Notes: a model not told the origin generated them from the sequence alone. Counted from the stretch's first letter, positions 41,702 to 50,533 are shown. The stretch is 64,000 nucleotides of DNA from an uncultured Oscillospiraceae bacterium (GCA_900544375.1 UQUZ01000006.1:19794-83793); one strand, 5' to 3'. Numbers and translations are program-made.

Positions 41702-42410
41702 GGGCCTGAAAAAGGCATTTGGAGATCACCTGGTACTAAAAGGCATTGACTATGAAATCAAAAAAGGTGAGAAGATCGTCGTCGTCGGCCCGTCCGGCTC
41801 CGGCAAAAGCACCTTTCTGCGCTGCCTGAACCTCCTAGAAAAGCCGACGGAAGGGGAAATCTGGTTTGAAGATCAGCTCATCACTGATCCGAAGGTGAAG
41901 CTTGATGAAATCCGCGAGCAGATGGGCATGGTGTTTCAACAGTTTAACCTTTTTAATAACCTGACAATCCTGAAAAATATTACGCTCGCTCCAGTTAAGC
42001 TCAAGCTCATGAGCAAGGAGGAGGCCGATGAAAAGGCCTTTCAACTGCTTGACCGCATCGGACTGAGGGACAAGGCCGATGCGTATCCCTCCCAGCTTTC
42101 CGGCGGGCAGAAGCAGCGTATCGCGATCATCCGCGCGCTGGCGATGAACCCGAAGATGATGCTCTTCGACGAGCCGACGAGCGCACTCGATCCGGAGATG
42201 GTCGGCGAGGTGCTGGCCGTTATGAAGGAGCTTGCCGACAGCGGCATGACGATGTTTGTCGTCACGCATGAGATGGGCTTTGCCCGTGAGGTGGGCACGC
42301 GGGTCGTTTTCATGGACGATGGGCAGATTTTGGAGGAAAACACGCCGCAGGAGTTCTTTGCGCACCCGCAAAATCCACGCTTGCAGGATTTTCTTTCCAA
42401 GGTGTTGTAA
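41688..42410 (+). CDS. polar amino-acid ABC transporter ATPase (GlnQ-like)
   Basis: A 240-residue ATPase with Walker A GPSGSGKST, Q-loop FQQFNLFNN, signature LSGGQKQR and Walker B MLFDEPTSALDPE. The start is GTG 41688 with AGGAGG 10 bases upstream, inside the end of the permease gene. Its C-terminal 31 codons closely resemble the tail of the chimeric gene at 44177-44407. Confidence 0.92.
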   Translation: MIRVKGLKKAFGDHLVLKGIDYEIKKGEKIVVVGPSGSGKSTFLRCLNLLEKPTEGEIWFEDQLITDPKVKLDEIREQMGMVFQQFNLFNNLTILKNITLAPVKLKLMSKEEADEKAFQLLDRIGLRDKADAYPSQLSGGQKQRIAIIRALAMNPKMMLFDEPTSALDPEMVGEVLAVMKELADSGMTMFVVTHEMGFAREVGTRVVFMDDGQILEENTPQEFFAHPQNPRLQDFLSKVL

Positions 42411-42429
42411 GACAAATCGCAAATCAAAA

Positions 42430-42473
42430 AAACATGCGCGAGCGGTGCAAATCAGCTCGCGCATGTTTTTTTA
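42430..42473 (+). terminator. terminator of the amino-acid ABC operon
   Basis: ACATGCGCGAGC / GCTCGCGCATGT followed by TTTTTTTA. Confidence 0.9.
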
Positions 42474-42511
42474 GTCCTCTGAAGAAAAAATGTATTTCTG
42501 TCAATAAGAAT

Positions 42512-43060
42512 TTATATTTGCTGTTTTTCATAGTAGCCCATCCTTGGGCGGAATGTATCGGACGCAGTAAATCCGTGTTTTTCCAAAACAGGTATCCGTG
42601 CCTTCGTGTGCCCGGCTTTTGTATAAAGAATAGAAATTGCAAAGTCCGGCATCCAGCGATTGGCTGCGAGTGAAACAATTTCATTGAGTAGGGGGGCGGT
42701 CTCGTAGGGCAGGGCGAGGTCGATCCGCAGCACGCCGAATCCGCTGAGGCCGCCGCCCAATGTGCCGCCGAAAATTTCAGCCGTGCCAACCGCTTTTTTT
42801 ACCGTTTTATCAATGATTGCAAAGCGGATATACGCTTGCTGCTGATATTCGCGCAGCCAGAATCGGATGCATTCCTGCATTTGTGTGAGCGTTTCATAAT
42901 AAAAATCGCTCGTGCAGCAGTCCGCGTTCATGTTGGCGACTGCCCGCCGGTCGGAATAGCAGGCCAGCAGGTCCTTCGCATCGTCCAGTTGTACCAGCCG
43001 GAGTAAAAAAGAGGAGGTTTCATAAACCGGACATTTTTGATACGGGTTGCTCAAGTGCAC
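42512..43060 (-). CDS. GNAT-family N-acetyltransferase
   Basis: About 182 residues of the RimJ/RimL-like GNAT group: ETSSFLLRLVQLDDAKDLLACYSD at the start, WLREYQQQAYIRFAIIDK and AVGTAEIFGG in the acetyl-CoA-binding core, and TKARIPVLEKHGFTASDTF at the end. The substrate is unknown. The start is uncertain: AAAGGA (43070-43065) fits GTG 43060 or TTG 43054 best, while ATG 43114 has no ribosome site. It is divergent from the kinase gene at 43187. Confidence 0.75.
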   Translation of the reverse strand: MHLSNPYQKCPVYETSSFLLRLVQLDDAKDLLACYSDRRAVANMNADCCTSDFYYETLTQMQECIRFWLREYQQQAYIRFAIIDKTVKKAVGTAEIFGGTLGGGLSGFGVLRIDLALPYETAPLLNEIVSLAANRWMPDFAISILYTKAGHTKARIPVLEKHGFTASDTFRPRMGYYEKQQI

Positions 43061-43129
43061 CACATCCTTTCGGCTTTCCAGTATATCGGTCAAAAGCTGA
43101 CAACAAGCCGTCATATTTAAAAAATGGGA

Positions 43130-43158
43130 TTGCATTTTAAAACACGCCTTGTTATACT
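43130..43158 (+). promoter_or_regulatory. sigma-A promoter of the kinase-like gene
   Basis: TTGCAT (43130-43135), 17-base spacer, TATACT (43153-43158), 28 bases before the start. Confidence 0.7.
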
Positions 43159-43186
43159 CAGTTTCATCATGAAAAGGGGGGAGCGC

Positions 43187-44125
43187 ATGGAGCTGCAACA
43201 GGAGCTTCTGTGGAAAATTGTCGAACGTGAGCTGGGGACGGGCCTTATCTCCTGCGAGCCGCTGAATGCCGGGGGCTCGGCGGATGTTTACCGGGCAACG
43301 GTAAAGGGGGAGCCGCATACTGCCTGTATCAAACTGTTTCGCTCGGAAGGCGCGGCGGGGATGGCACGGCAGGAGGCGGAGCAGATCGCACTTCTGGCGC
43401 AATACTCAATTATCCCGTTTCCGCGCCTCTATTTTGTGCACGATGCAACGCCGGAGGAACCGCTCGAAGCGCTTGGGATGGAATTGATGCCCGGCGTATC
43501 GGCGCTCAACAAAACATTTTACTGGAAGTCACCCGCCAAGCGCAGGCGGATGAGCGATCTGTCGGTGGACAGCCTGATCCGTATCCATTCTGCCGAAAAT
43601 GACCGCTTTGGCCCGTTGGACACGCCGGACTGCCCCACATGGAACGATTTTTATTACCCGCTGGCAAAGGAGATTCTGGAGAAGGCGCAAAAGGCAGTGC
43701 AGGATGGGCGTTTTCGCGCGGAAACCTGCGAGACGATGGAAAAGGCGTTTCGCCGCTATGAAGATATCTTTGGGGAAGAAATCCGGCAGGCGGTGCTCAT
43801 CCATGGGGACTACTGGCCGGCAAACATCCTGATCGACCCCAAGAGCCTCCTCCCGCAGGCGGTCATTGACCCTTACAACAGCATGTGGGCGGATCGAGAA
43901 TATGAGCTCTTTGCGCTGAACAATGTGATGGGGAGCTGTTTTAGGCTTTATGAGAACTATAAAAGCAAGGTGGAGCTGAGCCAGCTGTGCGACCTCAAAT
44001 GTGCATTTTACGCCCTTTACAGCGAGGTGAGGTGGTTTCACCAGCTCGGCGAAGGATCGCATCCGTTTATGTGGACGCTGGCGAAGCGGCTGAAACGGCA
44101 GATGAAGCGGTTTTCCCTAGGATGA
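43187..44125 (+). CDS. fructosamine kinase / aminoglycoside phosphotransferase family kinase
   Basis: A 312-residue small-molecule kinase. The ATP lobe has the NAGGSADVYRATVKG loop, and the catalytic lobe carries HGDYWPANILID (Brenner motif, catalytic Asp) and VIDPYNSMWADREYE (metal-binding Asp). HGDYWPxN and the acidic follow-up resemble fructosamine kinases more than antibiotic kinases; choline-kinase-like roles remain possible. ATG 43187 follows AAAGGGGGGAG. No resistance context is seen. Confidence 0.75.
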   Translation: MELQQELLWKIVERELGTGLISCEPLNAGGSADVYRATVKGEPHTACIKLFRSEGAAGMARQEAEQIALLAQYSIIPFPRLYFVHDATPEEPLEALGMELMPGVSALNKTFYWKSPAKRRRMSDLSVDSLIRIHSAENDRFGPLDTPDCPTWNDFYYPLAKEILEKAQKAVQDGRFRAETCETMEKAFRRYEDIFGEEIRQAVLIHGDYWPANILIDPKSLLPQAVIDPYNSMWADREYELFALNNVMGSCFRLYENYKSKVELSQLCDLKCAFYALYSEVRWFHQLGEGSHPFMWTLAKRLKRQMKRFSLG

Positions 44126-44176
44126 TAAGAGGCTCTCTCGGCTAATCTCTGTGGCATTCAGAGAGGAGGGGAGCCT

Positions 44177-44407
44177 ATGGATTTTACAGCGGTCACTGCG
44201 GCAAACAGGCCGCAAGTCAATCGGTTTATCCGGGAGCGCTGGTTTTCAACAGACATGATCCTCCGCGGAGCAATCGTAGACATGACGAAGGCGGATGGGA
44301 TTCTTACCCTGGATGATGGGCAGATTTTGGAGGAAAACACGCCGCGGGAGTTCTTCGGGCATCCGCAGAACCCTCGACTGCGGGATTTCCTCTCCAAGGC
44401 GCTGTAG
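44177..44407 (+). pseudogene. chimera: GNAT N-terminus fused to an ABC ATPase C-terminus
   Basis: A 76-residue reading frame with AGGAGG before ATG 44177. Residues 1-44 match the N-terminus of a GNAT acetyltransferase (VNRFIRERWFSTDMILRGAI, VDMTKADG). Residues 46-76 (DDGQILEENTPREFFGHPQN, then PRLRDFLSKAL) are the C-terminal tail of a GlnQ-type ATPase and resemble the end of the gene at 41688-42410. A 31-base stretch is identical between the two (42318-42348 and 44315-44345), followed by divergence. Neither half can be catalytic. It seems to be a recombination product at a shared DDGQI-coding stretch. Confidence 0.7.
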
Positions 44408-44505
44408 GATCTGATTGCCGCTCGAACAAAAGGGCGGGCGGATCAATAGCAAATGGCGGCCGCATAAAACGCAAAAAGAAGGCGTTCCTCAAAGGCATAA
44501 AGCCG

Positions 44506-44795
44506 TCAGCGAACACCCTCTTTTAATTCATAGTCCGTTGGGGAAGCGCCATATGGAACGATATCGCCGTTCGAGGAATAAGAAACTTTTTTCGGCGCGC
44601 ACAGCAATTGCGTATCCAATTGGCTCAGCTTGCGCAAGGCAAGCGCAGGATCCTGCTCATATTGCAGCATAATTTTGTTGACGGCTTTTATATACGCTTC
44701 CTCAGAGAGGGGCTCGCTTGATGTATATGCCAATGTGTTTAGCGTATACCCGAGCAGTAGCACGACAACTAGCAGAGAGGAAAGAATTTTTTCAT
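44506..44795 (-). pseudogene. small exported protein with A-run frameshift at its start
   Basis: The main frame encodes ILSSLLVVVLLLGYTLNTLA, then an 80-residue polar, helical domain ending in YELKEGVR. That is a signal peptide or membrane anchor plus domain, but the frame has no ATG before it. In another frame ATG 44795 follows AAAGGAG and reads ATG AAAAAA TTC and stops after 8 codons. One more A in the six-A run would join ATG-AAA-AAA to the main frame as MKKILSSLL. A GTG at 44763 would give a product without the basic start. It may be decayed, variable by slippage or a sequencing error. It directly follows the small membrane gene. Confidence 0.55.
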
Positions 44796-44796
44796 T

Positions 44797-44979
44797 TTAA
44801 TTTTTCTCCTTTTTAAAATATTCAATGATTAATAATACGGAGCCTAAAGTCATAAATACAATTGATAGAGGGATCAAAAAAGCGATTAGTCCATCGTCAA
44901 ACAGCATATCTGTACCTGCTACAAAGAAACTAACTAAACCACTCAGAAAAAAAACAATGCCAATGATCAAGTGCTTCAA
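44797..44979 (-). CDS. small two-helix membrane protein
   Basis: A 60-residue protein with two membrane helices (about residues 3-22 and 30-53) and a basic tail (EYFKKEKN). The start is TTG 44979 with a perfect AGGAGG 8-9 bases upstream. I do not recognise the family. The next gene starts 2 bases after its stop, so the two are probably co-translated. Confidence 0.6.
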   Translation of the reverse strand: MKHLIIGIVFFLSGLVSFFVAGTDMLFDDGLIAFLIPLSIVFMTLGSVLLIIEYFKKEKN

Positions 44980-45216
44980 CGGATCACCTCCTTTTTATAT
45001 AAGTTAGTATATATATGCATTATATATGTAAATAAATAGGGAGTCAACCACTATTGAAATTTTATATTATTTATTGCGTCCAAATCTGTTTTTGCGTTCA
45101 GAGCATTGTGAAGGCTCGGCTGGATCAGCCGATGATAGCCCTCAAAAATCTGATACGGCTTGCCAGTGCTCCAGCAATGCAAAATACTGATTGGCATTTG
45201 ATAATGCCATATATAA

Positions 45217-45258
45217 AAAATCGCCGGATCCATGCAGGATCCGGCGATTTTTTATATA
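45217..45258. terminator. bidirectional terminator beyond the FAD-oxidase gene
   Basis: AAAATCGCCGGATCC / GGATCCGGCGATTTT with flanking A and T runs; 21 bases after the stop of the redox operon. The region 44980-45216 otherwise contains no gene I can support. Confidence 0.85.
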
Positions 45259-45278
45259 GTGATATGCTTCTGACTGCC

Positions 45279-47021
45279 TTACTTTTTATGGATCAAGTCG
45301 CGCTTCTGCTCCTCCGGCAGGTCAAGGCCCAGCGTTCCGCCCGGATTCATGATGTGATCCGGATCGAAATGCTCCTTGAGCGCACGATAAACCTCCATCT
45401 CATTGTGGCCGATCTGGGCCTCCAGCCACGGGGCGGTCATCTTGCCGATGCCGTGATGGTGGCTCATGGAAGCGCCGGCCTTTTGGATGTGATCCATAAT
45501 ACCGTACTGGTATTCGAGATATTCATCAATGCTGTCCATTTTCGCCTGGAAGATGAAGTAGAGGTTTGCGCCCTGTGGGTAGAAGTGAGACATATGCGTC
45601 ATACACATCGTGTTCGGGCGGCTCTTACAGTAGGTACGCACGCTTTTGTAAACGTCCATGAAGTTATCCCAGTTGACGGAGCACTCCAGTGTGTCGAGCA
45701 TCAGGCCGTAATCGCCCAGATCCTCGCGCAGATACGGGTCGCGGAAGCGGCCCTTCTCCCAACCTCTTGTGACGATACCGGTAGTGTACATTGCGCCGTA
45801 TTTATGGCAGATATCCCAAATGCGGCGTTTTACGTTTTTGCTAAAGTGGCGCTCTCCCTCCGTGAAGCCAAGCATCAGGCAACGCTTGTTGGATTCATAG
45901 CCGCGCGCTTTGAGCAGCGCGTCAATAGGCGTATCCGCTACGCCGTAGAGGTGGAAGGCGATCTCCGTTTCCTCCGCGTCGGACACACGGAACACGGATG
46001 GGAAGCCGAACTCGCCCTGCATGATCTCGCGGGCTGCGGTGACGGCGTCGTCCCAGTTGTGGAAAACATAGCTGAAGCGGAAGCGGTTTTCCGGCATGTA
46101 TTTGAACACGCGCAAGGTCACGTGCGTCAGGATGCCGAAGGTGCCCTCGCTGCCCATCATGATCTGGTCGATTGACGGGCCGGTTGCGTTGCGCGGGCAC
46201 TCGTCGCTCTTGATAATGCCCACGGGGGTGACATATTCCTGGCTGATGACGATATCCTCAATCTTTCCGTAGTAGCTGGAGTTCTGGCCCGCGCCGCGCG
46301 TGACCGTCCAGCCGCCGACGGAGGAGTATTCAAAGGACTGTGGGAAGTGCCCGCAGGTGTAGCGCCCTTTGGCATGTAGTTTCTCCGGCGCGTTGTTGAG
46401 CACCTCCTCAAGCTGCGGGCCGCTCATGCCCGCCTCCACGGTGATCGTCTGGTTGTGCTCACTGAAGCGGATGACCTTGTTGAAATTTTTGCGCATATCG
46501 AGCGTGATACCGCCGCACACGGGCTCTACACCGCGCGTGACGGAAGAACCGCCGCCGTAGACGTACATCGGGATTTTGTGCTCTGTGCAGTATTTGACAA
46601 GCCCTATGATATCCGCGCGGTTGCGGGGGTAGACCACGGCGTCTGGCACATTCTCGACAATGTGCTTTCTAAGGCGCATCAGGTCGATCATCGTTTTGCC
46701 ATAGGCGACGCTCAGGCGGGCGTAGTCGTCCACCGTGACGTTTGCGCGGCCCACAATGGCGCGCAGGTCGTTTAGCTGCTCGTCGGTAAAGCGGGAGGGG
46801 TGGTCGTATTTGACCGGCTCTAGGCCCATCTCCTTCTTTTCCTGGAAGTCGTCATCCGTCATGTCGAAAACATCCTTCATCATGCGGTAGAGGGAGCGGC
46901 TGGGGGCTTTGAATTCCTTTGGATCGCCCCATTTCAGGATGGAGCGCCAAGAATCGGCAGGCGCTTCTTCATGGTACCAGTCCGGATAAAAATCGGACAC
47001 CTTTTTTTTGCTGAGAGCCAT
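45279..47021 (-). CDS. FAD-linked oxidase resembling alkyldihydroxyacetonephosphate synthase
   Basis: A 580-residue flavoprotein of the VAO/PCMH superfamily. The FAD-binding part has MYVYGGGSSVTRGVEP and SSVGGWTVTRGAGQNSSYYG, the C-terminal part SHHHGIGKMTAPW and DPDHIMNPGGTLGL. The His triplet and overall order match ADPS-like enzymes and glycolate-oxidase relatives. In eukaryotes ADPS makes ether lipids; in Clostridia such genes sit beside GlpA/GlpB-like genes, so a role with glycerol-3-phosphate, lactate or ether-lipid precursors is possible. ATG 47021 has AGGAGG upstream. It is the last gene of a four-gene operon. Confidence 0.82.
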   Translation of the reverse strand: MALSKKKVSDFYPDWYHEEAPADSWRSILKWGDPKEFKAPSRSLYRMMKDVFDMTDDDFQEKKEMGLEPVKYDHPSRFTDEQLNDLRAIVGRANVTVDDYARLSVAYGKTMIDLMRLRKHIVENVPDAVVYPRNRADIIGLVKYCTEHKIPMYVYGGGSSVTRGVEPVCGGITLDMRKNFNKVIRFSEHNQTITVEAGMSGPQLEEVLNNAPEKLHAKGRYTCGHFPQSFEYSSVGGWTVTRGAGQNSSYYGKIEDIVISQEYVTPVGIIKSDECPRNATGPSIDQIMMGSEGTFGILTHVTLRVFKYMPENRFRFSYVFHNWDDAVTAAREIMQGEFGFPSVFRVSDAEETEIAFHLYGVADTPIDALLKARGYESNKRCLMLGFTEGERHFSKNVKRRIWDICHKYGAMYTTGIVTRGWEKGRFRDPYLREDLGDYGLMLDTLECSVNWDNFMDVYKSVRTYCKSRPNTMCMTHMSHFYPQGANLYFIFQAKMDSIDEYLEYQYGIMDHIQKAGASMSHHHGIGKMTAPWLEAQIGHNEMEVYRALKEHFDPDHIMNPGGTLGLDLPEEQKRDLIHKK

Positions 47022-47067
47022 TGCTGTATACCTCCTGTTTTCTGAATTTGATTCGCTCGATGCCTGT

Positions 47068-47472
47068 TTATGCTTTTTCGCACGCTGCGCCGTGAACCCG
47101 GCAGGGCGCGGGGTTTCCGGTCATATCGCTGGTGGCGACGATCTTCACGCCGCATACGTTTTTGAGCACCACGCCGCCAATGGGCAGCCGTTTTTTCAGG
47201 ATGACGGCATTGATCTTTTCCATGGCCTGCATGATCTGCTCTTTCGGCAGCTCGCCATCTGTTTTCACGCTCACATAGGGGCAGTCCGGGAAAATAGTTT
47301 TGACCGTGCTCGCAATGGAGCGAGTCGGGTTTTTCAGCTCATTTTCCGCGAAGGCCACGCCTTTTTTGCAGGTGGCGCCCGTCACCTCTATCTTACCATC
47401 CTTTTCCATCACCTGCAAGCGGCAGCCGTTTGGACAGACAATGCAGGTCATCTCCTGCACGGTATTTTTCAT
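47068..47472 (-). CDS. DUF1667 Cys-rich redox partner protein
   Basis: A 134-residue protein with TCIVCPNGCRLQV at residues 9-21, GATCKKG, DCPYVSVKT and a C-terminal Cys pair. This is the DUF1667 pattern, which accompanies GlpA/GlpB-like flavoproteins in Firmicutes and probably holds a metal or Fe-S centre. ATG 47472 follows GGAG at 10 bases. It lies between the reductase gene (15 bases upstream) and the FAD oxidase gene. Confidence 0.85.
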   Translation of the reverse strand: MKNTVQEMTCIVCPNGCRLQVMEKDGKIEVTGATCKKGVAFAENELKNPTRSIASTVKTIFPDCPYVSVKTDGELPKEQIMQAMEKINAVILKKRLPIGGVVLKNVCGVKIVATSDMTGNPAPCRVHGAACEKA

Positions 47473-47487
47473 AAAGCACACGCTCCT

Positions 47488-48732
47488 TTACTGCCGCGCT
47501 TCCATCTTCAGCTGGAGGCTGCGGACCTTTTCTTTGGGCGTAACGGTCAGCGTTTCCATTTCAGAGGGCAGCAAACGCAGATAATTTTTCTTTTTTTCCG
47601 CCTGGTCGTTGACAAGCAGCGTAACGGACTGGCCGCGCCGGTCTGTTCGGCTGCGGAAATATACGGTGAAGGAGCCGGGCTGCTCCATATCGTAATACTG
47701 TGGCACCGCGTAGAGAAAATCCCCCTTGCGGTAGCTCAGGCGCACCCGGCAGCGGTCGGCGGGCTGGTAGTGCGCCGCCGCTTTGCCCGCGAGCTCGCCG
47801 CTTTCGGAAACGTAGTCCACAAGGTCGTTGACGTGCAGGGCGTTGCCGCAGCAGAACACGCCGGGCACGCTCGTCATCAGCCTCTGATCGACGAAGGGTC
47901 CCTTTGTGGCTGGGTCGAGCTCCACGCCGAGCTGCTCCGCAATCTCGTTTTCCGGCAGCAGGCCGACGGAGAGAATGAGCGCGTCGCAGTCGATGATGCG
48001 CTCCGTGCCCGCGATGGGCTGCATGGAGCCGTCCACCTGGCAGACCTCCACGGCCTCCACTCGTTTCGTGCCGATCACGCGCGTCACGGTGGTGGAGAGG
48101 TGCAGGGGAATGTTATAGTCGTTTAAGCACTGTGCAACGTTGCGCGCAAGGCCGGCGGGCGCGTCCTTGATTTCATATACGCCCTCCACCTGCGCGCCCT
48201 CCAGCGTCAGGCGGCGGGCCATAATCATGCCGATATCGCCGCTGCCGAGGATTACGCATTTTTTCGTAGGCATACAGCCCATAAGATTGACGAAGTGCTG
48301 CGCCGTGCCCGCGGTGTAAACGCCAGCGGGGCGGTCGCCGTGAATCCAAACCTGGCGGGCCGTTTTTTCCCGGCAGCCGCAGGCCAACACAAGCGCGCTG
48401 CATTCCTCATAGAGGATGCCGTCCTGCGTTTGGATTTCCAGCCGGAAGCCGCCGCCCGGCTGCTTTTTCGCATTCAGGACGAAAGCGGAGGTACGGTAGT
48501 CGATCTCCATCTGGAGCAGCTCTTTTAGAAAACGATCCGCATATTCCGGGCCGGTGAGCCGCTCGCCAAAACGCAGCAGGCCAAATCCGTCATGAATGCA
48601 CTGCTTTAAAATACCGCCCATTTTTGCTTCCCGCTCGATGAGCAGAACGCTTGCCTTTTCTTTTGATGCGCTGATCGCGGCCGCAAGGCCCGCGGGTCCG
48701 CCGCCTAGGACGATCACGTCATACCGTTTCAT
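47488..48732 (-). CDS. NAD(P)/FAD-dependent oxidoreductase (GlpB-like partner)
   Basis: A 414-residue flavoprotein with an FAD Rossmann motif (VIVLGGGPAGLAAAISA, residues 6-22) and a second nucleotide-binding motif (CVILGSGDIGMIMARRL near residue 165). CIHDGFGLLRFGERLTGPEY is typical of the reductase found next to GlpA-like dehydrogenases. It probably passes electrons from the dehydrogenase subunit to NAD(P) or another acceptor. ATG 48732 lies inside the end of the upstream gene (14-base overlap), showing tight coupling. Confidence 0.85.
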   Translation of the reverse strand: MKRYDVIVLGGGPAGLAAAISASKEKASVLLIEREAKMGGILKQCIHDGFGLLRFGERLTGPEYADRFLKELLQMEIDYRTSAFVLNAKKQPGGGFRLEIQTQDGILYEECSALVLACGCREKTARQVWIHGDRPAGVYTAGTAQHFVNLMGCMPTKKCVILGSGDIGMIMARRLTLEGAQVEGVYEIKDAPAGLARNVAQCLNDYNIPLHLSTTVTRVIGTKRVEAVEVCQVDGSMQPIAGTERIIDCDALILSVGLLPENEIAEQLGVELDPATKGPFVDQRLMTSVPGVFCCGNALHVNDLVDYVSESGELAGKAAAHYQPADRCRVRLSYRKGDFLYAVPQYYDMEQPGSFTVYFRSRTDRRGQSVTLLVNDQAEKKKNYLRLLPSEMETLTVTPKEKVRSLQLKMEARQ

Positions 48733-50455
48733 GCTGACGACCACTCCTTTCTCCCTTGTGTGTGCGTTCCAGGATTAGGTTAGAATCCTCCCCGCTTTTG
48801 GTGACCTCCTCTGGGGAAAGCCCCGTCTCCTCGCAGATGATCTGCGTGACCAGCGGGGAACAGAAGCCGCCCTGGCACCGGCCCATGCCGGGGCGCACGC
48901 GGCGCTTGAGCGCGTCGATCGTGGTTGCGGGGATGGGGGAATGGATCGTGTCCACGATCTCACCCTTGCTGATGCCCTCGCAGCGGCAGATGATCACGCC
49001 ATAATCCGGATTCTTTCGGATGATCTCCTGTTTTTCCTCTGTTGTCAAATCGCTCATATGGGGAATCACCCTCCGGCGCGGGTTGAAGCCTGTATTCGGC
49101 TTTACCTCCATCTGCTCCTGAAGCGCATCCACCGTGATCCTGGAGATTTCCTCTGCGATCGCAGGGGCGGAAGCAAGGCCCGGCGACTGGATACCGGCCG
49201 CATGGATGAGGTTTTGCACATATTCGGAGCGTTCGATGATGAATTCCTCTTCATATGTAGCGGCTCGGATGCCGGCAAAATAGGTGATTACGTCCGAGGG
49301 GGCGAAGCCCTTGATGAGCGGGAGGTGCTTTTTCAGGATCGCGTCGATATTCTCGCGGTGCGTGCTGAAATCCTCGCGCATCGGCTGCTCGTAGGCGTCC
49401 GGCCCCACGAGCACGTTTTGGTCAATCGTGCGCATCACACCGCCGCCCTTGGTGTCGGAGGTGGCCTGGCTGAGATCGATCAGCCCCATTGAGCGAGTCA
49501 CGAGCGGGCCCTTCTTTTTATCCAGAATCACCAGCTCTCCCTTGCGCGGGTGGATGGAGAAAAAGCGGTCGTTTGCCATCTCGGCAATCTGATCGGAGAA
49601 AACACCCGCTGCGTTGATGACGAGCCGCGGATGGATGGCGCCGCGGTTAGTGAAAACGCTGCCGATCGCATCCCCCTCCATCTCCATGCCGGTGACGATG
49701 GTGTCAAGAGAAACCTGCGCGCCGTTTTCCACGGCGTTTTCCGCCAGCGCAACGGTTAGCTTATAGGGGGATAGTACGCCGGAGGAGGGGTATTCAAACG
49801 CGCCTAAGGCGCGGTCTGTGATATTCGGCTCAATTTCACGCAGCCGCTTGCGGCTGATTTTGCCGCCGACAATCCCCAATTTGCGCGCCCGCTCGCCGAG
49901 ATAGGGCTCTGCCACCGTGCCGAAGATATGGTCGGCATAGAGAATCAGATTGCCATACCTCTGGAAGGGAACGCCGAGCTCCTCGCAGAGCTGTGTATAC
50001 ATCGCGTTGCCTTTCACATTCATCTTACCGCGCAGCGTGTTTGCATGGGAAGCAATGCCGGGGTGGATCATTCCGTCGTTGCGGGAGGAGGCGTGCATGG
50101 CAACGTCGCTCTCCTTGTCGAGCAGCAGGATGTCGAGCGCATTTTTAGACAGCTCGCGGGCAATCGCGCAGCCGATCACACCGCCGCCGATGATGAGCAC
50201 ATCCGGCCTGCGGCCTTCCAGCGCGTTATCCCGCTGTTTCGGCGTGCGGATAGGGGGCGGTGTGAAGCCCTTGAGTGTAATATCGTTGATTACACCCTTA
50301 TAGCCCGCCTTCGCGGCGATTTTTCCGGCTTTGACGATGGCTTTCCAATCGTCAAGCTCCCCCTCCAGCCGGATGGATTTGCGCCACTCGGTGCAGGAGA
50401 CGCCCTCGTACCCTTTGCCGCGCAGCGTGCGTTCAAGCTTTTGAGCCGTTGTCAT
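48719..50455 (-). CDS. FAD-dependent dehydrogenase with BFD-type 2Fe-2S domain (GlpA-like)
   Basis: A 578-residue protein. After an 80-residue N-terminal extension the DAO-type FAD domain begins (VLIIGGGVIGCAIARELS). The C-terminal 100 residues are a BFD-like 2Fe-2S domain (ICRCEGISKGEIVDTI and GMGRCQGGFCSP) with four Cys ligands. The layout matches anaerobic glycerol-3-phosphate dehydrogenase subunit A and related 2-hydroxyacid dehydrogenases. ATG 50455 follows GAGGTGA; upstream codons lie in the promoter region. It heads the redox operon. Confidence 0.87.
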   Translation of the reverse strand: MTTAQKLERTLRGKGYEGVSCTEWRKSIRLEGELDDWKAIVKAGKIAAKAGYKGVINDITLKGFTPPPIRTPKQRDNALEGRRPDVLIIGGGVIGCAIARELSKNALDILLLDKESDVAMHASSRNDGMIHPGIASHANTLRGKMNVKGNAMYTQLCEELGVPFQRYGNLILYADHIFGTVAEPYLGERARKLGIVGGKISRKRLREIEPNITDRALGAFEYPSSGVLSPYKLTVALAENAVENGAQVSLDTIVTGMEMEGDAIGSVFTNRGAIHPRLVINAAGVFSDQIAEMANDRFFSIHPRKGELVILDKKKGPLVTRSMGLIDLSQATSDTKGGGVMRTIDQNVLVGPDAYEQPMREDFSTHRENIDAILKKHLPLIKGFAPSDVITYFAGIRAATYEEEFIIERSEYVQNLIHAAGIQSPGLASAPAIAEEISRITVDALQEQMEVKPNTGFNPRRRVIPHMSDLTTEEKQEIIRKNPDYGVIICRCEGISKGEIVDTIHSPIPATTIDALKRRVRPGMGRCQGGFCSPLVTQIICEETGLSPEEVTKSGEDSNLILERTHKGERSGRQHETV

Positions 50456-50513
50456 GGGAATCACCTCTCCATTTATTTCAATCGTATCTTGCCGTGGATT
50501 ATAAAAGGGAAAT

Positions 50514-50531
50514 GGTTCGGTTGTCCGAACC
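50514..50531. promoter_or_regulatory. perfect palindrome, candidate GntR operator
   Basis: GGTTCGG-TTGT-CCGAACC, two perfect 7-base arms. It lies just downstream of the minus-strand promoter and directly beside the -35 box of the plus-strand promoter. The GntR gene at 52208 is the natural candidate for the binding protein. Confidence 0.55.
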
Positions 50532-50533
50532 TC

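Noticed and set aside
45051..45233. 60-codon minus-strand frame
   Set aside because: No ribosome site or family; it runs into the terminator stem.
45054..46175. 373-codon plus-strand frame
   Set aside because: Antisense to the FAD-linked oxidase; it has no recognisable motif and crosses a terminator.
47008..48126. 372-codon plus-strand frame
   Set aside because: Antisense to DUF1667 and the reductase gene; a product of high GC codon bias.
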